Source: Nitrospinota bacterium
GTDB taxonomy: Bacteria > Nitrospinota > Nitrospinia > Nitrospinales > VA-1
Length of the DNA: 54,080 nucleotides
Reading direction: 5' to 3'
Assembly (NCBI GenBank): GCA_027619975.1
Contig: JAQCGX010000022.1
Span: 1 to 54,080, forward strand
Numbering within the stretch: the first letter of the stretch is position 1; each line of letters starts with the position of its first letter. This document shows positions 19,984 to 27,141 of this stretch, one piece after another. The notes under the pieces were generated by a model. It saw nothing but the letters and a program-made list of their open reading frames with translations, did no database searches and had not been told where the DNA came from. Both the position numbers and the translations under genes were made by a program.

Positions 19984-20018
19984 GATTAACTAAAGTTCCT
20001 TCACGGAAGGGGGAGGTA

Positions 20019-21521
20019 TTATTTCCTCCACCTGAGCGTAGGGTTGCGCGCGGCGTGGGCTTCGTCGGGCCGGGAGACTTTGGGCATTTTGGGCGTGTTG
20101 TGAACGGCGTCGGGGTCGTCCTTGGCTTGCTGGGCGATGTCTTTCATGGCCTGGATGAACTGGTCTAAAGTTTCCTTCGACTCGGATTCCGTGGGCTCCA
20201 CCATCAGCGCGGCTCTCACGATCAGCGGGAAATACACCGTGGGCGGATGAAACCCGTGGTCGATGAGCGCCTTGGCGATGTCCATCGTGGTGACTTTCGG
20301 GGCCTGGTTTTTATCGTTGAAGACGCACTCGTGCAGGCTCGGGCCGGGGTAGGGCAGGTGGTAGAAATCTTTCAATTGCGATTTGATGTAATTGGCGTTG
20401 ATCACAGCGCCCTCGGCGGCTTCTTTGATGCCTTCCGCTCCCAAGGTTCGTATATAGGCATAGGCGCGGACGAGAATGCCGAAGTTGCCATAAAAGGCTT
20501 TCAGTTTTCCGATGCTTTCGGGACGGTCGGTATTCATGTGGTATTTGGACCCCTTTTTCTCGATGACCGGAACCGGGAGAAACGGTTCGAGTTTCGACTG
20601 TACGCCCACCGGGCCTGCGCCGGGGCCGCCGCCGCCGTGCGGAGTGGAAAAGGTTTTGTGCAGGTTGAAGTGCAGAACGTCGATGCCCATATCGGCCATT
20701 TTAACTTTTCCCATGACGGCGTTCAAATTGGCACCGTCGCAGTACACCAGCCCGCCTTTTTTATGCACGATGTCGGTGATCTCCAGAATATTTTTCTCGA
20801 ACATTCCCAGGGTGTTGGGGTTGGTCAGCATGATCGCCGCTGTGTCCTCGTCCATCAACTGCCTGAGTTTTTCGATGTCGATCAACCCTTCCTTGTCGGA
20901 CGGGATTTGCACCGCCGAGTATCCGCAGAGTGAGGCGCTTGCGGGATTGGTGCCGTGGGCGGAGTCCGGGAGCAGGACTTTGGTTTTGGGCTTGCCTTGG
21001 GCCGCATGATAGGCGTGAATCATGAGCATGCCCGCGAACTCGCCTTGAGCGCCGGCGGCGGGTTGCAGACTGACGTGTTCCATGCCGCTGATTTCTTTCA
21101 GACATTCCTGAAGTTCAAACAGCAGGTGCAGACTGCCCTGAGAAAAAGCCTCCGGCGTTAAGGGGTGGTGCTGGCTGAAGCCCGGTAGCCGCGCCATGTT
21201 TTCGTTGATCTTCGGGTTGTATTTCATGGTGCACGACCCCAGCGGATAGAAATTAGTGTCGATGCTGAAGTTCCATTGCGAAAGCCGGGTGAAATGACGC
21301 ACGACATCCAACTCGCTCAGTTCGGGGAAATCGTCGAGGGAATCGCGGATTTCGTCCGGCGGCAGAAGGGTTTCGATTTCCACCTCCGGCACGTCGCATT
21401 CCGGTAAGGAATAGGCTTTTCTGCCCGGAGACCCCATATCGAAGAGGACCGGCTCGTTGAATATGATTCCCTTGGTGGCAACCGCTTGCGGGTTGTCGGT
21501 GTCAGAGATTTTTTCGTTCAT
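20019..21521 (-). CDS. gcvPB: Glycine dehydrogenase (decarboxylating) subunit 2
   Basis: P-protein subunit of the glycine cleavage system in its two-subunit form. PLP is bound at K289 in HFNLHKTFSTPHGGGGPGAG, and the characteristic segments PLGSCTMKYNPKINE (93-107), AAGAQGEFAGM and DSAHGTNPASA are present. Length (500) matches the GcvPB class rather than the roughly 950-residue fused enzyme. The partner gcvPA, gcvT and gcvH are not in the window. It lies 55 bases downstream of a glycosyltransferase gene in the same direction, so it could be read through from that operon. A Shine-Dalgarno-like AAGGA lies about 11 bases before the ATG. The region looks GC-richer than the neighbouring genes. Confidence 0.95.
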   Translation of the reverse strand: MNEKISDTDNPQAVATKGIIFNEPVLFDMGSPGRKAYSLPECDVPEVEIETLLPPDEIRDSLDDFPELSELDVVRHFTRLSQWNFSIDTNFYPLGSCTMKYNPKINENMARLPGFSQHHPLTPEAFSQGSLHLLFELQECLKEISGMEHVSLQPAAGAQGEFAGMLMIHAYHAAQGKPKTKVLLPDSAHGTNPASASLCGYSAVQIPSDKEGLIDIEKLRQLMDEDTAAIMLTNPNTLGMFEKNILEITDIVHKKGGLVYCDGANLNAVMGKVKMADMGIDVLHFNLHKTFSTPHGGGGPGAGPVGVQSKLEPFLPVPVIEKKGSKYHMNTDRPESIGKLKAFYGNFGILVRAYAYIRTLGAEGIKEAAEGAVINANYIKSQLKDFYHLPYPGPSLHECVFNDKNQAPKVTTMDIAKALIDHGFHPPTVYFPLIVRAALMVEPTESESKETLDQFIQAMKDIAQQAKDDPDAVHNTPKMPKVSRPDEAHAARNPTLRWRK

Positions 21522-21576
21522 GAATTTGGGTCCTTGAAATGGTTTTCTTGAGGTATCGGTATATGTGAAAAAAAGT

Positions 21577-22665
21577 TCAGCGTCCAGGCTCTTCCTGCAG
21601 TCGGCTTTTTCCCATTTTCAATAATTCTTCTATGGATTCGAGAACCGTATCCGGTGTCAGCGAATCGTTGAATCTTTCTTCCAGAATAATGCTCGGCGTA
21701 TTATACGGCCCCCAGCGGGCGATTTCCCCATGTTTAAATATCGCCAGGACAGGGGTGTTGACGGCAGACGCCAGATGCATGATTCCCGTGTGGTTGCAAA
21801 ACAGAAGATCGCTTTTTTGTATCAGCAATGCCAGTTCCATGATGGATAGGGGTGGAAGTCGCACAGGCGGGCGCTCCATACTGCTCATGAAATCATCGGT
21901 CATATTTTCTTCACCGGGGCCGCTGATTAGAAAAACCTCTGCGGCTTCCGTATCGATGAGTTGTTCTGCCACCTTTTGAAATTTTTCCAATCGCCATCCC
22001 CATTCGGGGACGCGGGTTCCGGGTTTGATGAGGATCAACGGGCGGTCGGGATGCTTGCGCTTTGCATTCAGTAAAGCATCAATGGTTTGCTCTTCCTGCG
22101 CATTGAAAAAAAGTTGCGGCGCGGGGTGGATTATTGGCAATCCCACGGTTTTTAACAGTTCAAGATTATTTTCGACTTCATGCCGGGGGTTGTTGTCGAT
22201 GGGCACTTGCACGTCGACCATCCACGCGTTTTGCGGATTTTGATATCCGACCCGGCAGGCCGCTCCTGACAACAGGGTGAGAACGGCGGCGGTGGCGCTG
22301 AAAGTTTTATTGAGAGTGAACGCCAGGTCGTATTTCCCCCGGCGCAAGGCTCTAAATATTTTCCAGGGCCGCTTGGAGTCCCACTCCAGAACCGCATCGA
22401 CATTGGGGTTATTGGCCAAAAGTCCAGCGTTGGACTGGTCCACCAGAACGGTCACCTTTACTCCAGGGATGGATGCTTTAATGGATGCGTAGACTGGTGT
22501 TGAAAGCACCACGTCCCCCAGCCGATCGGGGCGCACCACCAGCACGGATTTTATCTTCGCCAGATCGACGGAAAGTCCGGGTTTCCTTTTAGAGAAAAAC
22601 AATCCCGGAGCCTCCCACAAGATATTTTTGGCGACCTTTTCCAGTCTTCTTAAATTGAGACCCAT
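21577..22665 (-). CDS. Glycosyltransferase family 9 (heptosyltransferase-like)
   Basis: A 362-residue GT-B fold enzyme of the ADP-heptose:LPS heptosyltransferase family. The N-terminal VLVVRPDRLGDVVLSTPV (about 41-58) is the family signature. The C-terminal half has the donor-binding LIKPGTRVPEWGW, the SGPGEE loop and LLFCNHTGIMHLASAVNTPVLAIF. It probably transfers a heptose to the LPS inner core or a related envelope glycan. A second GT9 gene and a PAP2 phosphatase lie just upstream in the same direction. The acceptor and exact donor cannot be deduced. Confidence 0.9.
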   Translation of the reverse strand: MGLNLRRLEKVAKNILWEAPGLFFSKRKPGLSVDLAKIKSVLVVRPDRLGDVVLSTPVYASIKASIPGVKVTVLVDQSNAGLLANNPNVDAVLEWDSKRPWKIFRALRRGKYDLAFTLNKTFSATAAVLTLLSGAACRVGYQNPQNAWMVDVQVPIDNNPRHEVENNLELLKTVGLPIIHPAPQLFFNAQEEQTIDALLNAKRKHPDRPLILIKPGTRVPEWGWRLEKFQKVAEQLIDTEAAEVFLISGPGEENMTDDFMSSMERPPVRLPPLSIMELALLIQKSDLLFCNHTGIMHLASAVNTPVLAIFKHGEIARWGPYNTPSIILEERFNDSLTPDTVLESIEELLKMGKSRLQEEPGR

Positions 22666-22713
22666 GATTTCCTGACGTTTTTACTGGCGGCGTGTTCGGG
22701 ATCTGGAAAGTTC

Positions 22714-22884
22714 TCAGTCCAGGGGAATCGCTTCATTGATCAGCATGATGGGAATATCCTCTTTGATGGGATATTTCAGTTTGCAGGCGTTGCAGATGAT
22801 CCCATCCTCTTCGGGAGTGAGGTCAAGATCGCCCTTGCATTTGGGACACACCAGAATTTCAAGCAATTCCTTATCGATTGCCAT
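22714..22884 (-). CDS. Trm112-family small zinc-ribbon protein
   Basis: A 56-residue protein: MAIDKELLEILVCPKCKGDL, then a second cysteine pair in IICNACKLKYPIKEDIPIML. The pattern LL.IL.CP.CKG...Y...C..C...YPI.D.IP.ML is the Trm112/YcaR (DUF343) family, which in other organisms activates methyltransferases or sits beside LPS genes such as lpxK. Four cysteines (CPKC and CNAC) form the zinc site. It starts with ATG at 22884, 7 bases after a GAGGT ribosome-binding site. It lies between two GT9 genes, as is common for this family. Confidence 0.9.
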   Translation of the reverse strand: MAIDKELLEILVCPKCKGDLDLTPEEDGIICNACKLKYPIKEDIPIMLINEAIPLD

Positions 22885-22910
22885 ATTTAGTACCTCATAT
22901 TTAAAGCGTT

Positions 22911-23996
22911 TTAGTTAACTTCGGGAGCCGCCACGTTTACAAATTTGGCGACACTGCTCTTGACCGTTTCAAAGACCTCATCGACTTCGATTTGTTGCAT
23001 GCAGTCATGCGTCTGAATGCGGCACACTTTCTTCCAGCAAAAACTGCACGGCAGGGTCTTAACGACCACTTGATGATTGGGCCCATAAGGTCCGTTGCGT
23101 GTTGGGTCCGTGGGTCCGAAAATGGAAACCGTGGGAATGCCCATTGCCGCCGCCAGATGCAACGGGCCGGAATCGCAACTGATCATCAAAGCCGCATGAC
23201 GAAATAGAACGATGGACTCCTGAATGGATGTCTTAGGAGCGATCCAGAATTTTTGCTGCATCTGATCGGCAATCTGTTCCGCCATGCCTTTTTCTCCTGG
23301 ACCCCAGCCCAGCAATATAGAAAGCCCCAGCTCTTCAGCCACGCGGTCCGCCAGTTTTGCGAACCGTTCCAGTTTCCAGAGCTTGGTTGGAAAACCCGCC
23401 CCAGGGTTTATGATGGCTATGGGTTTCGCCGAGATTTCAGGATTCTCCTGGAAAAACAGGTCCACAGGGAGGCTGGTACCCTCAGGAACGTCCAGAGGGT
23501 GGGTTTGCAGCGCTTGCTGGTTGTCTCCCAGTAATCGAATCAGGTTCAGGTAAATGTCCACCACGTGGTTTCTCGGACCGATAAAAGCGGCTCTCCTATT
23601 GGTGAAAAGTGCGTTCAACGGCTCCTTACAGTTTTTCCGGTTGAGGCCCAGGCGCTGGCGTGCGCCAGAGAGGCGGGCAATCAACCCCGTTTTTATCAAC
23701 CCTTGCAGGTCCAGCGCCACATCAAACCTGCGTTTCCTCAATAGAGAAACCGTTGCCCAAATTTCGCCCAGCGTTTTTAAAGTCCAGTTTTTACGCCAGC
23801 GCCGGGTGCGGATGACGATGATTTCATCCAGATCCGGGTTATTATATAGAAGATCCTGGTAGGGCGCCTCCACCAGCCAGGCAATATACGAATGCGGATG
23901 ATTGGCGCGAAGCGTTCGCAAGGCGGGCAAGGCGTGCACGACATCGCCCAATGAACTCACCTTGATGAATAAAAATTTTTTACGGGGATCTGCCAT
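22911..23996 (-). CDS. Glycosyltransferase family 9, heptosyltransferase II/WaaF-like
   Basis: A second ADP-heptose transferase of about 361 residues. It has FLFIKVSSLGDVVHALPALRTLRA at the N terminus, and in the C-terminal half GAGFPTKLWKLERFA, GWGPGEKGMAEQI and SCDSGPLHLAAAMGIPTVSIFGPTDPTRNGPYG, the standard heptosyltransferase donor site. Six codons upstream a TTG (24014) overlaps the stop of the PAP2 gene by 4 bases (TTGA) and could also be used; the ATG at 23996 (MADPRKKFLFIKV) is the conservative choice. It probably adds a heptose to the LPS core. The WaaC/WaaF/WaaQ subtype is not certain. Confidence 0.9.
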   Translation of the reverse strand: MADPRKKFLFIKVSSLGDVVHALPALRTLRANHPHSYIAWLVEAPYQDLLYNNPDLDEIIVIRTRRWRKNWTLKTLGEIWATVSLLRKRRFDVALDLQGLIKTGLIARLSGARQRLGLNRKNCKEPLNALFTNRRAAFIGPRNHVVDIYLNLIRLLGDNQQALQTHPLDVPEGTSLPVDLFFQENPEISAKPIAIINPGAGFPTKLWKLERFAKLADRVAEELGLSILLGWGPGEKGMAEQIADQMQQKFWIAPKTSIQESIVLFRHAALMISCDSGPLHLAAAMGIPTVSIFGPTDPTRNGPYGPNHQVVVKTLPCSFCWKKVCRIQTHDCMQQIEVDEVFETVKSSVAKFVNVAAPEVN

Positions 23997-24010
23997 TTGG
24001 GGATCGGGTC

Positions 24011-24550
24011 TCAAGCCTTTAAGAATTTGCGAAACTTTTTGTACAGTTTATACCCCAGGACACCCATTCCGATACCCAAAAGGGCTCCGCCTAAGACATC
24101 GAAAGGGTAGTGGACTCCCAGGTAAACTCTGGAATAGCACACCAGGATGGCGAATGTATAGGCCAAAAAGGCCAGGTTTTTGAAGCAAAGGCTCAGCACA
24201 GTTGCCACAGTGAACATATTGCTGGCGTGGTTGGATGGAAAGGAAAAGCTGTTGGAGCAATTGGTGATGTGCTGTAAATCGGGTAGTGTGTGGCAGGGGC
24301 GAGGCCGCGCCACAAGCTCTTTGATAAAATTGTGACTGATGAAATCATTCAACCCCACCATGATTCCCCCCGCCAGCAGGCAGGCGAGCCCTCGTAATCG
24401 ATAGACCCAGAGCAAAAGGATAACTGCAATCGCTCCGGGGATAATAAAATTTTGTTTGATAGAGATGAATGACATAAACTTCTCTATCATCGGATTTTGG
24501 AAATGCGAATTGACCCAGTAGAATAGATTCTTGTCCCAATCGGATAAAAT
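24011..24550 (-). CDS. PAP2-family membrane phosphatase, probable ATT start
   Basis: Type 2 phosphatidic-acid phosphatase family: membrane enzymes acting on lipid (di)phosphates such as undecaprenyl-PP or lipid A phosphates. The three signature motifs are visible: KELVARPRP, PSNHAS and SRVYLGVHYPFDVLGG. The first ATG (24490) would begin inside a conserved helix, because the codons before it encode LSDWDKNLFYWVNSHFQNP, typical of the family N terminus. The upstream frame has no ATG, GTG, TTG or CTG before a TAA. An AGGAGG Shine-Dalgarno (24557-24562) sits 6 bases before an ATT codon at 24550, so I place the start there (179 residues). It heads the PAP2-GT9-Trm112-GT9 operon. Confidence 0.8.
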   Translation of the reverse strand: MLSDWDKNLFYWVNSHFQNPMIEKFMSFISIKQNFIIPGAIAVILLLWVYRLRGLACLLAGGIMVGLNDFISHNFIKELVARPRPCHTLPDLQHITNCSNSFSFPSNHASNMFTVATVLSLCFKNLAFLAYTFAILVCYSRVYLGVHYPFDVLGGALLGIGMGVLGYKLYKKFRKFLKA

Positions 24551-24690
24551 GATGCGCCTCCTTCGGACTTAATTGATAAAACGGACCTAAATATTATGGG
24601 GTTTGTGAAAGCGAGTCAAACTCTTTGTCGGTCACTAAATATTTGAAATGAAGAAGGCATCAGTGAATTGCCAGGGGATTTACTTTTAAA

Positions 24691-25389
24691 ATGACAAAAA
24701 CGCAAACAAAAGTTATCATCCTTTTCGCCAGGGACCCGGTGGTGGGGCAGGTGAAAACCCGTCTTCATCCCTTCCTGAGCGAGGAGTCGATTTTTGAACT
24801 CTACACCCATTTTTTGCACGACAGTATCCAGAAAATCGGGCGCGTGAAATCCGCAGACCGTTTCATAGGTGTAACTCCTGCCGATGCTTCTGGTTTTTTT
24901 TCCCGTTTGAAAGATGAGTGCGCTTTGGAGATATTTTCCCAGGTAGGTAATGACCTGGGAGAAAAAATGGCCAATGCTTTTCAAGCGCGATTTGCGGAAG
25001 GATACGAGCGGGTGGTCATCATCGGTTCAGACAGCCCGTCTTTGCCGGTAGATTACATTGAACAGGCATTGAGTTCGGAAAAGGATTTGACGATCGGCCC
25101 GAGCACCGATGGTGGTTATTATCTGATAGGCATGTCAGGGAAGCTGGTGAATGTTTTTGAGGATGTTGCCTGGGGATCGGATGCGGTATTGGCGCAAACG
25201 CTGGAGCGTGTTAAAAAATCCGGCTGTTCGCTGGAACTGCTTCCTCCCTGGTACGATGTGGACCGTCCTGAAGATTTAAAGTTTTTGCAGACGCACCTGG
25301 AACTGATAGAGCAATCGGGACAGGAAAGTACCGGGGGAACCGGTGAATTTTTAAAAAGCTTGGATATACAACTCAATGAAAATTTATAA
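24691..25389 (+). CDS. TIGR04282-type glycosyltransferase (DUF2064)
   Basis: A GT-A-like nucleotide-sugar transferase of the TIGR04282/DUF2064 group. Diagnostic are the N-terminal VIILFARDPVVGQVKTRLHP (about 8-27), GNDLGEKMANAF, the metal-binding-like VVIIGSDSPSLP, IGPSTDGGYYLIG and the C-terminal WYDVDRPEDLKFL. Length 232 is slightly above average because of an S/G/E-rich tail. The last 14 bases overlap hisD, so the two are cotranscribed. The substrate is unknown; family members often sit near genes for cell-surface or cofactor glycosylation. The start at ATG 24691 follows a loose CAGGGGA motif. Confidence 0.85.
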   Translation: MTKTQTKVIILFARDPVVGQVKTRLHPFLSEESIFELYTHFLHDSIQKIGRVKSADRFIGVTPADASGFFSRLKDECALEIFSQVGNDLGEKMANAFQARFAEGYERVVIIGSDSPSLPVDYIEQALSSEKDLTIGPSTDGGYYLIGMSGKLVNVFEDVAWGSDAVLAQTLERVKKSGCSLELLPPWYDVDRPEDLKFLQTHLELIEQSGQESTGGTGEFLKSLDIQLNENL

Positions 25390-26659
25390 GTTTACAGATG
25401 CTGATTATATTGCTGTGGTCGATGCCCTGGTGAACCGGGCGAACGTGAATTTCATGAGTCATGATGAGACGGTGCGTAATATTCTGCAGGATGTCAGGCA
25501 GAAGGGCGATTCAGCGTTGCTGGAATACACCCATCGCTTCGATCAACATGATTTGCCCATGGATCGCCTGCAAGTGACCCCTGAAGAAATTCAGCAAGCT
25601 TACAGCCAGGTAAAGCCTGAGCAAATTGACGCCCTCAGGCTGGCCGCAAAGAATATTCGAGCGTTTCATCAGCGCCAGGTCCAGTCCTCCTGGGAATATC
25701 GTGAAGACGATGTACTTCTCGGACAAATAATTAGGCCTCTCGAAATTGTAGGGATCTATGTTCCCGGCGGGAAGGCATCGTACCCGTCATCCGTATTGAT
25801 GAATGCTATTCCTGCACAGGTAGCCGGGGTGGAGCGTGTGGTCATGTGTAGTCCGGCACCCAAGGGAGAGTTCAGCCCGCATGTTCTGGTCGCCGCTGAT
25901 TTGGCGGGGGTGACGGAAATCTTTAAGGTGGGCGGCGCGCAAGCCGTTGGAGCTATGGCCTTTGGAACCTCCAGCATTCCCCGTGTGGATAAAATTGTCG
26001 GGCCGGGGAACATCTATGTGGCTCTCGCCAAGCGCATGGTTTTCGGCGTCGTCGATATTGACATGATCGCCGGACCGAGCGAAATATTGATTGTGGCCGA
26101 TGAGAGCGCCAGAGCGGATTTCGTGGCGGCGGACCTTTTGTCTCAGGCAGAACATGATGAGGAAGCGGTGCCGATTCTGGTAACGCCTTCGGAGTCTCTT
26201 GCCAGGGCCGTCGTGGAAGAACTAGAAACACAGACAAAACAAAGGGATAGGGGAGGTATTATCAAGGCTTCCCTTGATAATCATTGCCGGTTGCTGGTGG
26301 TGGCATCTTTGGAGGATGGCATCGACCTTGCCAATCGCATCGCGCCGGAACATCTTGAATTAGCGGTAGATAAGCCCGAGTTCTGGGCCAAAAGAATAAA
26401 GAATGCCGGAGCCATATTCCTTGGCCACTTCACTCCCGAGGCGATGGGAGATTACCTTGCCGGACCGAACCATGTACTGCCCACGAGTGGCACAGCACGA
26501 TTTTCTTCCCCTTTGGGAGCGTATGATTTTATCAAGCGAACCAGCTTGATTGGCTATTCTCAGGAAGCTTTGAAAAAAAGCGCTGCTTCGCTGACGATAT
26601 TGGCTGAAATGGAGAGCCTGGATGCTCATGCCGAAGCCGTCAAAATAAGAGTTGGATGA
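25376..26659 (+). CDS. hisD: Histidinol dehydrogenase
   Basis: Zinc enzyme for the last two steps of histidine synthesis (histidinol to histidinal to histidine, two NAD+). The 427 residues include PGGKASYPSSVLMNAIPA (about 130-147), KVGGAQAVGAMAFGT, VGPGNIYVALAK, AGPSEILI, the QAEHDE segment with Q257/H260 and APEHLE with the catalytic E325/H326 pair, then PTSGTARFSSPLG. All match functional enzymes. It overlaps the upstream TIGR04282 gene by 14 bases. No other his genes are in the window, so the pathway is dispersed. Confidence 0.97.
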   Translation: MKIYKFTDADYIAVVDALVNRANVNFMSHDETVRNILQDVRQKGDSALLEYTHRFDQHDLPMDRLQVTPEEIQQAYSQVKPEQIDALRLAAKNIRAFHQRQVQSSWEYREDDVLLGQIIRPLEIVGIYVPGGKASYPSSVLMNAIPAQVAGVERVVMCSPAPKGEFSPHVLVAADLAGVTEIFKVGGAQAVGAMAFGTSSIPRVDKIVGPGNIYVALAKRMVFGVVDIDMIAGPSEILIVADESARADFVAADLLSQAEHDEEAVPILVTPSESLARAVVEELETQTKQRDRGGIIKASLDNHCRLLVVASLEDGIDLANRIAPEHLELAVDKPEFWAKRIKNAGAIFLGHFTPEAMGDYLAGPNHVLPTSGTARFSSPLGAYDFIKRTSLIGYSQEALKKSAASLTILAEMESLDAHAEAVKIRVG

Positions 26660-27141
26660 ACGGTTTTTGCAAGCAGGTAAAGCCCGTGTTTTTAATAATT
26701 CCCGTGGATTTCGATTTACCTTGACTTGGTTTTTTGCCTATGGTAAATAATTCAAAAATTTATAGATTTCCGAAGGCTGTCTTGGGCGGGTGGAAAAGCA
26801 GATTTTATCCTTAAAAAAAAGTTGAAAATCGAGGGTTATTTTTTGCGGGTTTTTAAGCTAAGAGTTTTAAAATAAGTTGAAAACCGAGTTTGCCTTGAGG
26901 TGTGTTGTCAGGCAAAGGGCGAGCTTTGGGTTTGTTTTTTTGTGCTAAATGTGACGGTCACCAATATTGAGAGTTAATGCCGGTGATTTTTTCTCACCCA
27001 CTTAAGAGAATGGTTTAGGTATTTTTGCATCGGTTTATAAGTATAAAAAATGTTCTTAATTTTTAATTGCATATAGATTTGTAGATTTCGCGAAATATTT
27101 TTTATTGAAGGGTCCTTAGGATTCCAAAGGAGGTTAAAACC
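26660..27141. promoter_or_regulatory. AT-rich leader upstream of the respiratory cluster, with direct repeat and palindrome
   Basis: A 480-base non-coding leader. Visible elements are a 13-base direct repeat GTTGAAAAYCGAG at 26821-26833 and 26876-26888 (55 bases apart), and a perfect 11-base palindrome GTGACGGTCAC at 26951-26961. The spacing between its arms does not fit CRP/FNR sites. A strong Shine-Dalgarno AAAGGAGG lies just before the first ATG. No promoter hexamers could be assigned confidently and no coding frame is seen. Confidence 0.45.

Noticed and set aside
20247-20933. 228-residue plus-strand open frame inside gcvPB
   Set aside because: Antisense to gcvPB; its composition mirrors the gcvPB codons and no domain is visible.
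26951-26961. CRP or FNR site at GTGACGGTCAC
   Set aside because: The half-sites are only one base apart, whereas CRP and FNR sites need a spacer of 4-6 bases between the conserved arms; kept only as a palindrome of unknown role.
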